DNA of 64,000 nucleotides. Origin: a virus. Made by a program: the position numbers and the translations under genes. The stretch covers positions 372,001-436,000 of the IMG/VR virus record IMGVR_UViG_3300028654_000001; one strand, 5' to 3'. This document shows positions 34,716 through 43,906 of this stretch, in pieces. Each line of letters starts with the position of its first letter. Position 1 is the first letter of the stretch. The notes beneath the pieces were generated by a model, which searched no databases, had not been told where the DNA came from, and worked only from the letters and a program-made list of their open reading frames with translations.

Positions 34716-36386
34716 TCATTGGATACCGAGGGAGAACAGTTCACCTTTTTCGATTAGTTGAGCTCTCTCGGAAACTATTGGGGTTCGGCCCATTACCTCA
34801 CTACAAGCAGTGAGGTAATCATCTACATTTGGATATGATCTCGTTCCGCCTACTGCGATAACGGTCTTGTAAATTCGAGTGTCGCCTGCTAGGGAAGACT
34901 TTTTAGTCGCCCTCTCCAGAAGTCGGCACATAACAAGAATCTCACGACCACTAAATCTTTTTGCTTGAGCCACGGCTTGCCACCCACCTACATCGTGGAG
35001 GATCAGCCCAGCCAACACACTTTTTGCAGCTCTTTCGTCTTTAACGTTAGCTGCCACCATCTTAGCTCTGTCGATCCACTTAGAATACTTCAGAGCTGAT
35101 TTGATGAGAGATTCATTTGAATGGTTTGGATCTAAGGTGGACTCATCCTTATCTTTATTGGAGTCCGCCAAGTTCTTCTTGACCTTCTTGGTAACCTCAT
35201 CAACGATAGCCCCGTATAGGTCGTCGATGGTCTTCTTAAAGGGGTTCTCCTTCTCAGAAGGTGTGCTCGGAGCTGTGTCCTTAAACTCAGACTCACCAGG
35301 GAAGTCTTGTTGTGCAGCCACAGGACCCCCACCGTTAATCTCAGTGAGCCTCTGCTCTAAAGCCTGAGCAGCTCGGTCACTACCAGAGAAGGCGGCAGGA
35401 GTTTTTAAGTATCCCAGAGAGGGACCATCATAGAGGTATGCCAGGTGATCCCCTGGGGTGGCCTTGACGTTGATTGACCGACGAGGGGTATTGAGTCGTG
35501 CAGCCTTCTGCATCGCATTGACGTCGAAGACCTCAACAGGACGGGAGAAGGCTACCTGGATCTTCTGCCTGGCGTTCTCAACCATCAAGGCTGTCTTCGG
35601 GTCTAAGATCTTATTAAGGACAGCGCCGACGAAGGCTGGGTTGGCAACCCAGGAGCCCTCGATGAACTTCACCGACCCAGGCTCTACCTTAACGTGTCCG
35701 CAGAGCTCGGCAATCTTCCGACGCTTACCACTCGCGTCAATGAACCATTGACCCTTCTCGTACTTGATGTGCCTGCAGAGCTGAGTCTCATCCTCGGCTA
35801 CGTTACCGCACTTGGTGCAGACCGTGAACGAGACATGACACCCCATAGAGAGTGTGCTGAGGGTCCCGTCTAAGATAGCTGCTATGAGTTCTCGGTGCTT
35901 CCTGTCAGTGGCAATCAGGATGTCTACGTAAACTGAATCCCCAATATCTCGAGCTGCGGCATCAATGATCTTGCCCTTGGAGAGTTCTGGGATCTGAATG
36001 TGTTCAACGTAGTTCTCACCACCTATAAACGTCCTGAAAGACGAAAGAAGTAACTTTCTCTCCCAAGCATCATTGTTGTTATTAATGTACTTGGTGGTGC
36101 CGGCAGTAATATAGAAGTCTGGGAACTTACGGTCGATCTGGACACCATCGAACATCTGCTTGCCAGTGGGTAGCCCCACTGGAGTCTCTGTGTCGACTGA
36201 GGCAATGATGGTGCAGTGCGAAAGTAGGTACTGAGTCGGGTCATACTGTTGGAGTACAACCTGAGAGGCTTTCCTAATCTCAAATGTAGGTGATGGTAGA
36301 CACGCCTTAGCACGGATGTCTTCCCAGACGGCTTGGTTGATAGTCGCGTTGGTGACTCGAGCTTTTGCGTACTTTGGGAAACCCAT
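34716..36386 (-). CDS. Probable prohead protease, with zinc-knuckle insert
   Basis: This 556-residue protein has an N-terminal part (residues 1-190) like prohead proteases of the T4 gp21/HK97 type: H129 in VEHIQIPELSKG and S180 in STLSMGCHV, the usual catalytic His and Ser context. An insert at 190-206 (CTKCGN...CRHI) plus CGHV at about 229 may bind zinc. The C-terminal 250 residues are charged and probably a delivery or core segment. Neighbours are scaffold and capsid genes. Catalytic residues are inferred by pattern. Confidence 0.6.
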   Translation of the reverse strand: MGFPKYAKARVTNATINQAVWEDIRAKACLPSPTFEIRKASQVVLQQYDPTQYLLSHCTIIASVDTETPVGLPTGKQMFDGVQIDRKFPDFYITAGTTKYINNNNDAWERKLLLSSFRTFIGGENYVEHIQIPELSKGKIIDAAARDIGDSVYVDILIATDRKHRELIAAILDGTLSTLSMGCHVSFTVCTKCGNVAEDETQLCRHIKYEKGQWFIDASGKRRKIAELCGHVKVEPGSVKFIEGSWVANPAFVGAVLNKILDPKTALMVENARQKIQVAFSRPVEVFDVNAMQKAARLNTPRRSINVKATPGDHLAYLYDGPSLGYLKTPAAFSGSDRAAQALEQRLTEINGGGPVAAQQDFPGESEFKDTAPSTPSEKENPFKKTIDDLYGAIVDEVTKKVKKNLADSNKDKDESTLDPNHSNESLIKSALKYSKWIDRAKMVAANVKDERAAKSVLAGLILHDVGGWQAVAQAKRFSGREILVMCRLLERATKKSSLAGDTRIYKTVIAVGGTRSYPNVDDYLTACSEVMGRTPIVSERAQLIEKGELFSLGIQ

Positions 36387-36388
36387 GA

Positions 36389-37138
36389 TTAGGGACCTAC
36401 TCCAAGCCAGTTGTGTGGTTCACCTGTGGGGCCTAGAACTGAGACAGGATCGATGAGATAGAGGCACTTGGGGCAAGCGAATATCTTGTGCTTGGCTCCC
36501 TCATGCATCTTATAGGTAGCCCACCTCATCCGATTCGAACACTTGGGGCAAGCTGGCTTCCCAGTCTTGATGTCTTGACCGGTGGCTCTGTACTGACGGT
36601 TCTGGGCTACCCAGTAAGCGGCAGACTTCCTCATGTGATTTTGGAGTCTAATCTCTCCCGCATTCTTTGCGAAACGATAGAACTTTGAGACCTCATCACG
36701 AAGTGCCTCGTCATCCACATTAGGAGCAAGCGTTCTGTATAGGTCATCATAGGCGATGACCTCACTTGCCCCTTTGTGCCAGTGCTTAGCCAAGTCCCGG
36801 TAGACCGAGGGCTGGAAGTAGCTCTTCCTCCAGAGGGGTGAGGCAGAAGCCTCTTTTCGAGCCCTCTCGATTTCAACTGTCACGTAGCTCTGATCAAACT
36901 GAGGGGGTAGATACCGGATGAACTGGGGGGCTACTCGCACCACGTCATCAGGGAATACCCTCTCATTACCAAATGGCCACTGGACATCGAGAACACCCAA
37001 ACCCTTATGGACAGCCGTAACTGTACCAACATAGGGAGAGAGGTCCCCATCAATGACATCGATCTTCTGAACGACATCACCACGGGTGAACTCTTTTACT
37101 AATGACCAGTAATCAATCAAGTTGGGCTCTCTTTCCAA
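36389..37138 (-). CDS. Zinc-ribbon accessory protein
   Basis: This 249-residue protein has an SH3-like beta part at residues 18-70 (VVQKIDVIDGDLSPYVGTVT), then a helical region (YRDLAKHWHKGASEV), and a C-terminal zinc ribbon CPKCSNRM...CPKCLYLI (about residues 198-228). It is followed by the probable protease and preceded, with a 22-bp overlap, by an endonuclease gene that has inserted in the operon. Role unknown; a structural adaptor is plausible. Confidence 0.65.
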   Translation of the reverse strand: MEREPNLIDYWSLVKEFTRGDVVQKIDVIDGDLSPYVGTVTAVHKGLGVLDVQWPFGNERVFPDDVVRVAPQFIRYLPPQFDQSYVTVEIERARKEASASPLWRKSYFQPSVYRDLAKHWHKGASEVIAYDDLYRTLAPNVDDEALRDEVSKFYRFAKNAGEIRLQNHMRKSAAYWVAQNRQYRATGQDIKTGKPACPKCSNRMRWATYKMHEGAKHKIFACPKCLYLIDPVSVLGPTGEPHNWLGVGP

Positions 37139-37809
37139 CGGTTTAGGTACTTAACAGCCAAGTCTAACTTCGATTGATTTTTCTCTAACAACCCAAGCAA
37201 CAGATTGCACTGACGATGAAGCAAGCCACGAACACATTTACCACATGAAGATCCGGCTCGACCAGGACGCGGAGGGCAACATTGGTGGTCGTGATCAACC
37301 ACTACAGAATTAGCTTCCTTACCTCTAGGGAGCATGGGCTCACCACACAGGGCACACATACCCTTCTGTTGTTCCCACAAGGCATTGAAGTCAATATTAT
37401 ATTGATTACGTCTAAAGTTAATAGTTTGGTCTGGGTGGTTTGCCGCCCATTCCTTTGACCTCTCACTTTGACAATTCTTGCAAGTCCCGAATAACCCATC
37501 CTTATTCCTAGAGTCCTTGAGGAAGGATTCCTTGGGTAGAACTCGCTTACATCTCCTACAACGTTTAAGATTAGGATCTTCAACGATCAGAGACCCTGAC
37601 CGAGCAGCACTGATCTTAGACCCTATTTCAGATCTACGGTCATCAGTGGTATTATCCCATCTTAGTTGAATAACTTTAGCCTGATTTGTGCGTGACTCAT
37701 CATTCCAAGGCTTCCTTGGACCCTTGGAATGGCCTCTAAGAGCTTTCGAGATCTTGTCTCGACGCTCAAGTTCAGCTTCGGTTACTTTACAAGCAGGCAT
37801 GTTAGTCAA
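37117..37809 (-). CDS. Endonuclease VII-like (HNH superfamily) nuclease
   Basis: This 230-residue protein has a CRRCK...CKNCQ zinc pair (C84, C87, C110, C113) and a C-terminal endonuclease VII/HNH core: CALCGEP (C151, C154), VVDHDHQC (D172, H173, D174, H175), then VRGLLHRQCNLLLG. Endonuclease VII of T4 resolves Holliday and branched DNA; this version lies within the head genes and may be free-standing and mobile. Basic helices at the N-terminus (residues 1-70) may bind DNA. Its end overlaps the next gene by 22 bp. Confidence 0.8.
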   Translation of the reverse strand: MTNMPACKVTEAELERRDKISKALRGHSKGPRKPWNDESRTNQAKVIQLRWDNTTDDRRSEIGSKISAARSGSLIVEDPNLKRCRRCKRVLPKESFLKDSRNKDGLFGTCKNCQSERSKEWAANHPDQTINFRRNQYNIDFNALWEQQKGMCALCGEPMLPRGKEANSVVVDHDHQCCPPRPGRAGSSCGKCVRGLLHRQCNLLLGLLEKNQSKLDLAVKYLNRWKESPT

Positions 37810-37813
37810 CTAA

Positions 37814-38914
37814 TTATGGAGCTAGGGGACGGCCGGTGGTGGACTTGCCAGTTTCAACTGCTTGACTCTGGTCATCCTTGAACAAGGACATGTAGGTGTT
37901 CTCGTCTGCATCCGTCTGAATGGGGGCCATGGGCGCATTGAACGTGTCCATGTAACTCTCATCAGAGTCCTTCTGCACAACCTTGCCCTCTTTCGCGAGG
38001 GTATGGACCTGACGCTTGAGTAAAGACTCTGGGCCCATCGAAGCCGCTTCGATCTCATCAGCAACCTTATCGATGCTGTTGACGAGGGCCTTGGCTACAA
38101 CAAATGGGATTCCCCACTTCTCGTGGTTATCTTGAATTGAGGAGGCCATGTGATCCAGACGACCTAGAACCTGGCTTGCTTCTTCCTTGGCGAATTTCAT
38201 GCTCATAACGGTACCCTCTGACTGGTTTGTTGAAGACTCTCGGATTGTGAGAAGGGGATCTGTTTCCTTTTCCCCGGCTAACTTGGCTAACAGCATATTA
38301 TAGAGGTCTGAGTTGATGGCTCCTCCGTACCTGCCGTCACCTACAGATCTGATAGCAAGATCAAGGGCCGCTCTAAACCTTGTGTCAGGGAGCATCCCTT
38401 CAATCTGCTTTGACAGAACCGATGACTGCATCCACTCACGAGCAGATGCTAGCAACAGTGAGAAGTCCTCACTTGTTAGATCACGAACCCTACCCTGCTG
38501 CCACTTGACATAGGGATCAAGGCCACCCTTATCCTGTGGGTAAGGTGTGATACCGTGATATATCGAGGTTCTGATTGATGCCAGGAGGGGGTCGTTCGAA
38601 GGCATAGACTTGTCCGTCTGCCAAACCTGCAAGGGATAAGAAGAATAGGGGGTAGATCCATAAGCCCTTAGAGCAGCTTGAATGAACTCTCGATAGAGGT
38701 TAGAAGAACCCCCAATCTCGCGAAAGTTCATGGATTTGTCCTTGTCTTTCTTGATATCCTTATCCTCATCGGTATCCGGATCTTTTTCAGCGTGGACTCG
38801 TTCCCGACGCCGATCCTTCCGAGGGGGCTTAATCTTAGGCAGTGGATGGACAAGGCGTTCTGTCTCCTCGTCTTCTCGCTGACTTAGATCTTTGGTGCCA
38901 AGCAAGTCCATCAA
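37814..38914 (-). CDS. Hypothetical head-module protein
   Basis: This 366-residue protein is charged at the start (KDPDTDEDKDIKKDKDKS, probably disordered), then has a long helical part with REFIQAALRAYGSTPYS. It ends in a Pro/Thr-rich tail. It lies just after the portal gene in transcription and before the inserted nuclease. It could be a head-assembly or minor virion protein. No family is recognised. Confidence 0.65.
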   Translation of the reverse strand: MMDLLGTKDLSQREDEETERLVHPLPKIKPPRKDRRRERVHAEKDPDTDEDKDIKKDKDKSMNFREIGGSSNLYREFIQAALRAYGSTPYSSYPLQVWQTDKSMPSNDPLLASIRTSIYHGITPYPQDKGGLDPYVKWQQGRVRDLTSEDFSLLLASAREWMQSSVLSKQIEGMLPDTRFRAALDLAIRSVGDGRYGGAINSDLYNMLLAKLAGEKETDPLLTIRESSTNQSEGTVMSMKFAKEEASQVLGRLDHMASSIQDNHEKWGIPFVVAKALVNSIDKVADEIEAASMGPESLLKRQVHTLAKEGKVVQKDSDESYMDTFNAPMAPIQTDADENTYMSLFKDDQSQAVETGKSTTGRPLAP

Positions 38915-38942
38915 TGATGTCCAAAGTTGAAAAGGACTATTG

Positions 38943-40766
38943 TTAACCGAACCGACCCTCTTCTTCTTGAGCGGGTTCCGGTTTGACCGCTAGCTTTAGG
39001 TACTCAGCAATCTTGGGCATTACATCAGTCTTCTCAGCGAGCATTCTACCGACTTCACTGTAGATCCCGCGAATCACTTCATTGAATATCGCGTCGTTAA
39101 CAGTAAAGGCGTCTCTTTCAAGCTTCTCCTTGATATCAGCCGAATCAAGGTTGAAGAGTTCAAGGATGGTCTCAATGGGTACAGACCCTTTCTGATACAG
39201 GTTGAAGAGGGCGTCAAAGGTGTCTTGTGAGTCACGAAGGGCGAGTCTGGTAAAGCTTAGTTTCGGGTATAGAACCACCTCGTTGCCCCAGTCATCGGTC
39301 TCTACGAAGCCCTTCCTACGGGCAACTGGTTTGAACAAGTAATTCTCAACATACTCCTGAATAACCTCACGAAATAACAGGTACCGAGTGTTGAGAACCT
39401 CGAGCTTGACTCGGTCACCGGCAAAGGTTGACTCACCATTAAGGAGAGACTCGGTTACTCCAAGACCGGCGAAGAGCTGCTTGTCCGTAATCTCATATTC
39501 ACCGGACAAATCTAGCAAACGATCTCTAGATCCGATCTCTTCCCAATGAACTTCGTAGTTAGTGACAATCGAGAAGTCTGGGTCCACTAAAGAAAGATCA
39601 ACTTGCTCACGAAGATCGTCGACATCAGGATCTGAAAGGCCCTCACCCCATACCAGACGCTTGGGGGTCATGGCTCGAGTAGCAATCAAGGTTTGCGCCT
39701 GACGTAGCTTCTCACGGTAGTAAAGAGTCCTTAGGCAACGGTCAAGGAGACTAGCTCCAAGATCCTCGCCGGCTCCGCGTCTCCCGGCCAAATGATAGCA
39801 AAAGGAACCCTCATCTGCGTCAGTCCCAAGAGGGATGAGCTTTCCCGCTTCCAAGTACTCACGGACCTCAGGTGGGATCTCCTCCACCATCTCTTGGGCA
39901 CGTTCGTCACCAGACTTGGCCTGACTGAATAGGGCGCGGTCCCGCTCACTTGGGATCAGCTCGATTCTAACCTTGTCTGTAAATGAAAATGTAGTGAGTT
40001 TTACCTGATCAATTGGCAGAATGATGAGTTTAGACCACCCCTGGTAATTTTTCTGATAGTAGGCTAGCTCACGTTCGTCACGATCTTCATGCTCTTCTAC
40101 ATTTTCGTCTTCGAACTCTGATCCAGAACCGTCTTCATTAAGGACAGCTCTTGGTATCTTTTCGATCTTGTAACCAATCTCAGGAGGGACCTCTACAACG
40201 GAATCCTCAGCAAAAAAGAAGACGTTCCCATCCAACCAGTAGTGGTGGGTACCCATAATCAGACGGTTAAACAGTGAAACCTTGTTACACATCCTTTCGA
40301 AGAAGTCTAGGATGTACCTACCGTAGTCATCGGCGTCCTTGAAACCCTTGGGAAAGGTTCTTGGCTTCGGTCTGGATAGGCGAACCTTGGAGAGCGGGAT
40401 CTCCGTATGGATGTCAATAGCCTGCCCAACAAGTGGGTCGGTATTGTAGAAGTGACGGTAGATCTCCCTCTTCTCACGAAGTGACTGAGGGAGTTCCAGG
40501 AAGTCTGTGGAGAGCTGTGGAGAAAAGAAGGCACTCGTACCAGAGAGAGCTGTGTTCGAACCAGCACCAAGAGGTGACGGGCCTCCGTAGGAACCTCCAC
40601 CCATAACATTAGAAGTCCTGATCCTACGAGCAAGACGCTCCTTCTCAGTGAGGTTAGAATAGCTACTGCCCTTAGAGATGTAGGGGTTAGATCTAGGGTA
40701 CTTGTTCTGTTCAGACCCAAAGTTGGATCCGAGACTAGTGAAGTTAGTAAAACGATCTGATGGCAT
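38943..40766 (-). CDS. Portal protein
   Basis: This 607-residue protein has a Ser/Gly-rich flexible N-terminus (residues 1-95), then a portal-like body: LREKREIYRHFYNTDPLVGQ, a helical wing and stem region, and NGESTFAGDRVKLEVLNTRYLLF, which resembles the portal clip region. The end is acidic. Its position beside terminase and before protease and capsid is the normal head order. Gene overlap with the next gene is one base. Confidence 0.75.
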   Translation of the reverse strand: MPSDRFTNFTSLGSNFGSEQNKYPRSNPYISKGSSYSNLTEKERLARRIRTSNVMGGGSYGGPSPLGAGSNTALSGTSAFFSPQLSTDFLELPQSLREKREIYRHFYNTDPLVGQAIDIHTEIPLSKVRLSRPKPRTFPKGFKDADDYGRYILDFFERMCNKVSLFNRLIMGTHHYWLDGNVFFFAEDSVVEVPPEIGYKIEKIPRAVLNEDGSGSEFEDENVEEHEDRDERELAYYQKNYQGWSKLIILPIDQVKLTTFSFTDKVRIELIPSERDRALFSQAKSGDERAQEMVEEIPPEVREYLEAGKLIPLGTDADEGSFCYHLAGRRGAGEDLGASLLDRCLRTLYYREKLRQAQTLIATRAMTPKRLVWGEGLSDPDVDDLREQVDLSLVDPDFSIVTNYEVHWEEIGSRDRLLDLSGEYEITDKQLFAGLGVTESLLNGESTFAGDRVKLEVLNTRYLLFREVIQEYVENYLFKPVARRKGFVETDDWGNEVVLYPKLSFTRLALRDSQDTFDALFNLYQKGSVPIETILELFNLDSADIKEKLERDAFTVNDAIFNEVIRGIYSEVGRMLAEKTDVMPKIAEYLKLAVKPEPAQEEEGRFG

Positions 40767-41269
40767 TAGACCGGCTCCTCACCATACAGGTCATTGAGGT
40801 CAGAAGAGAGATCACCTTTAGGGATCAATTCACTGTCTATCAGGGCAGGGTCAGCCTCGGTCTTTGGCTTAACGACTCCGAACAATGCCTCTAAGGGATC
40901 AGCTCTTTCTTCTCGAGCTCGTTGCCTACGTTCTGAAGACTCTTTTTTCCTAGCACTCTCGCGAGCTCGTTGAGTTTTTTCCTCATTATCACGTTGGATG
41001 GCTAGTGTAAGCCTGCCTTCCATTGTAGTACTCCTACGAGAGGCTTGCATAACCATACCTGAAAAGCGTTTACCAACATTAGCTACTGAGAGGTAAGCGT
41101 AAACAGAGTCCCCATCTACGCTCTTCCTTACAATACTGTGTAAATGAGAGTAAACCGTGTGAAGTTTCTCAGCAGTGTCACTAATGGAGGTACGTAGAAA
41201 GTTAGCCTCTTCACAGAGCTCCGCCGGAGTCATTTGAGCAAGCGGCTTAGGATTCTGGTTAGGGGGCAT
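40766..41269 (-). CDS. Hypothetical head-module protein
   Basis: This 167-residue protein is helical with charged Arg/Glu-rich runs (REREE-type pattern at about residues 95-120) and a weakly acidic C-terminus. It sits between the three tandem virion paralogues and the portal and touches the portal start by one base. A chaperone or connector role is possible. No family is recognised. Confidence 0.65.
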   Translation of the reverse strand: MPPNQNPKPLAQMTPAELCEEANFLRTSISDTAEKLHTVYSHLHSIVRKSVDGDSVYAYLSVANVGKRFSGMVMQASRRSTTMEGRLTLAIQRDNEEKTQRARESARKKESSERRQRAREERADPLEALFGVVKPKTEADPALIDSELIPKGDLSSDLNDLYGEEPV

Positions 41270-41272
41270 AGA

Positions 41273-41791
41273 TTACATTGAAGTTTGGACACCCAAATAG
41301 AAGTTGTTGAGGTCCTTCGGTATTTGAGCAACAAAACCAGTGAAGAATGCTGGAGCCATCGAGTCACCCGCGAGGGTCATTTCATCTTCTATAGTCCAAT
41401 AACCTCGTCTCGATAAGTAGAGTATCGCATTAGGAGTGTAGACTAGAGGAACAAGAGGTCCGCCGAAGGTTCTTGAGTTGTATGTATAGCGTTCGTAACT
41501 TATCGTGGACATAAGAGCCCCACCTGAGACCATAACCGCGTACTGGTATTCAGGTTGCTGCTTAGTCATCGCAGTTAGTTTGTCGGACGCTTCATCGGAA
41601 CCCCAGATCAGGAACCCGCCGTATAGACCTGAGGAATAGGTTACAATTCTCTCATTAATGTTTGAGTCAACCCACTGAACCCCTTGCCCACCAGTCCAAC
41701 CTGAGTTGACCATAGCCTGGGACACGACAACCGGTTGGGTGTCGCCCATAAAGAAGACTACACAGTCACGACTTCGAACAATCTCAGGCAT
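41273..41791 (-). CDS. Tandem virion protein, copy 1
   Basis: This 172-residue beta-rich protein is a paralogue of the next two genes. The shared core is RSRDCVVFFMGD, GWTGGQGVQWVDS, GLYGGFLIWGSDE, SYERYTYNSR, GPLVPLVY, GYWTIEDE. It may be a tail or capsid-surface protein in multiple copies. A duplication gave three versions with different loops. Order and 5-bp spacing suggest co-transcription. Confidence 0.7.
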   Translation of the reverse strand: MPEIVRSRDCVVFFMGDTQPVVVSQAMVNSGWTGGQGVQWVDSNINERIVTYSSGLYGGFLIWGSDEASDKLTAMTKQQPEYQYAVMVSGGALMSTISYERYTYNSRTFGGPLVPLVYTPNAILYLSRRGYWTIEDEMTLAGDSMAPAFFTGFVAQIPKDLNNFYLGVQTSM

Positions 41792-41796
41792 ATTAG

Positions 41797-42324
41797 TCAG
41801 ATTGAGGTTTGAATCACTAGGTATTCGTTGTTATCCGGGATAGGTGGTTGCACAACACTTCCGATGTAGTAACCGTTTGGAGCTCTAGGGTCACCAGAGG
41901 GTGTCCACTCATCTTCTATCGTCCACAGACCTCGAAGGGAGAATAAGACTCTCACCCCAGCCGTATAGTTGATGGGAACCAATGGCCCAACTTGACGGGA
42001 GGCATAAGTGTACTTCTCGTAGGTTCGAGTGGCGATCAGCCACCCACCAGCGCAGAAAGTTCCGAACCCGTACAGGGGTTGGTTCCCAGTCAATGAGTTA
42101 TACTGATCTGAGGACTCATTAGAACCCCAGAGCATGAACCCACCGTAGATCCCATCAGAGTAGTCAACGATAAACTCGTCAATATCCGAGTCTACCCAGC
42201 GAACCCCCTGGCCTCCTTGCCACCCATTCAGCATCATATTCTTAGAAACAGAGACCGTGTATGCATCGCCCTTAAATATGACGTAGCAATCTCGATCTCT
42301 AGGGAATTGCTGGATGAATGACAT
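41797..42324 (-). CDS. Tandem virion protein, copy 2
   Basis: This 175-residue paralogue starts MSFIQQFPRDRDCYVIFKGD and keeps all the elements described for copy 1 (GWQGGQGVRWVDS, IYGGFMLWGSNE, YEKYTYASR, GPLVPINY). It is joined to copy 3 by a TAATG stop/start overlap, so translation is coupled. Function is unknown. Confidence 0.7.
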   Translation of the reverse strand: MSFIQQFPRDRDCYVIFKGDAYTVSVSKNMMLNGWQGGQGVRWVDSDIDEFIVDYSDGIYGGFMLWGSNESSDQYNSLTGNQPLYGFGTFCAGGWLIATRTYEKYTYASRQVGPLVPINYTAGVRVLFSLRGLWTIEDEWTPSGDPRAPNGYYIGSVVQPPIPDNNEYLVIQTSI

Positions 42325-42860
42325 TAGATGGAAACCTGAATGCTCATGTAGTTGTTCGTATAGGAACTTGGGGCTTGGGAAACGAATCCGATGTAGTAGG
42401 TGTTCAACCCTCTCGCGACAAGGTCAGGTATCCCCGAGTCAACCCACTCCGTGATCTCTTTCGTCCAGAAGCCTCGTATTGAGAAAACGAGGCGGTCACT
42501 CGCGTGGTATACAAGAGGGACTAGGGGACCACCTGACATCCTGGATTGGAACGTGTACTTCTCGTAAGAGGTAGTCGAGATTTGCCAGCCACCGGCGCCG
42601 ACGGTCCCAAACCGATAGTAGGGTTGGTTCCGAGTCATGGCCGTGAACTGGTCTGAAGACTCATCCGATCCCCAGAGCATGAACCCAGCGTAGTACCCAT
42701 CAGAGAGGGTAACGAGAAACTCATCCGAGGTTGGGTTCACCCACTTAACGCCCTGACCCCCTGCCCACCCTTGGGTGGCCAGCACATCATCTACAGTGAT
42801 AGGATAAGCGTCACCCTTCATTAGAATTATGCAATCTCTGGATCTGGGCTGCTCAGGCAT
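42324..42860 (-). CDS. Tandem virion protein, copy 3
   Basis: This 178-residue copy starts at the ATG at 42860, which overlaps the topoisomerase stop in TAATG. A longer frame to 42905 is not supported by the paralogues, which start MPE or similar. It reads MPEQPRSRDCIILMKGD, GWAGGQGVKWVNP, GYYAGFMLWGSDES. The three copies likely form a family of surface or assembly proteins. Confidence 0.75.
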   Translation of the reverse strand: MPEQPRSRDCIILMKGDAYPITVDDVLATQGWAGGQGVKWVNPTSDEFLVTLSDGYYAGFMLWGSDESSDQFTAMTRNQPYYRFGTVGAGGWQISTTSYEKYTFQSRMSGGPLVPLVYHASDRLVFSIRGFWTKEITEWVDSGIPDLVARGLNTYYIGFVSQAPSSYTNNYMSIQVSI

Positions 42861-43906
42861 TAGAGGGTTTCCTGCTTCTGCTTCCGCCCTGGCATCTGCG
42901 CCCATGCTGTGACGATCTTTTGAAGAAGCTCATTATTCAAAATGTCCCCGTTCATGAACTTCTCCCAAGACCCACCACAGGCTCGGAACACAACCCTCAT
43001 TGACTTAAAGTCAATGTCTTCCGTAATAGTGTTCTCTCCGATCATGTGATCGATCAGTTGTCGAATGATTCGATTTGAGAATACTAGAGGGGGCTGTTGA
43101 TCTGGGTCTAATCCAGCTGCCTTCTCATTGAACTTTTCTATGACAGACCCGTCCTTCATGTAGGACTCTTCCAAAGCCGGGACCAAGTATTGGCTACGGA
43201 GAGTAGATGCTTCATGCCCTACTGCTTCGGCTGCTCCCTCAAGAGCCTCCTTGAACTCACCCTTGAGGATCTTGTCTCGCTCCTTACGGTCATGCGGTAG
43301 CTTTACCCCTTTAGAGCGAAGAGCCCTCAACCTCTCCTGCATCTCTCGATTAGCGTGGAGCCCTCGTAAGTCTTTAGCTGTGATGTTGAAGGAGGCTAAA
43401 TACTCATTTACCTCCTTCGAACTAACGTCGTCAAAGAGCCCCCCACTAGACTTCTCAACTGAATCGTAGGCTGCCTTCAATGCTGGAAGGATCTTAGGGT
43501 CATCAACAACCTTCTCGTGTTTGACTCCTGACTTTCCTGTGTATTTGATAGTAGCTTTTCCCTTACCAATAGAGACATGTTGCTTCTGCCACCCAGTAAC
43601 TCCGAAGTGACCCCTCTCCTCAGCGGACTCGTCATTTCCTACCCTCTCGTAGGTATGGTCAATCAATGCCACCACAAGAGCCGTCAACTTAGTCTTCTGG
43701 TTACTCGAACTTAGATCAGAGTTGACCTTCTTACGAAGACTGTCCAGAGACTTACGAAGCTTCTCGATTCGGTCAGCCTTCTGATTATTCCTACGGGATA
43801 CCTGTTGGTCTGAGTACTCATACACAACGGTTCCAGTGTCCAAGACCTTCTTGTTCTTGTACCGAGCCGCTACACGTAGAGAGATCTCATCCAAGGGGAA
43901 AATCAT
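42860..43906 (-). CDS. DNA topoisomerase IB (poxvirus-like)
   Basis: This 348-residue protein carries the type IB pattern. R88 lies in ALIDHTYERVGNDES and FGVTGWQKQHV follows. K125 lies in YTGKSG, and R181 in NITAKDLRGLH. H231 and Y240 are spaced by nine residues in VGHEASTLRSQY, as in vaccinia topoisomerase (His265, Tyr274). These would form the catalytic pentad that cuts one strand and relaxes supercoils. A roughly 100-residue C-terminal extension is extra. It lies between TerL and the virion paralogues, joined by TAATG overlaps on both sides. Confidence 0.85.
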   Translation of the reverse strand: MIFPLDEISLRVAARYKNKKVLDTGTVVYEYSDQQVSRRNNQKADRIEKLRKSLDSLRKKVNSDLSSSNQKTKLTALVVALIDHTYERVGNDESAEERGHFGVTGWQKQHVSIGKGKATIKYTGKSGVKHEKVVDDPKILPALKAAYDSVEKSSGGLFDDVSSKEVNEYLASFNITAKDLRGLHANREMQERLRALRSKGVKLPHDRKERDKILKGEFKEALEGAAEAVGHEASTLRSQYLVPALEESYMKDGSVIEKFNEKAAGLDPDQQPPLVFSNRIIRQLIDHMIGENTITEDIDFKSMRVVFRACGGSWEKFMNGDILNNELLQKIVTAWAQMPGRKQKQETL

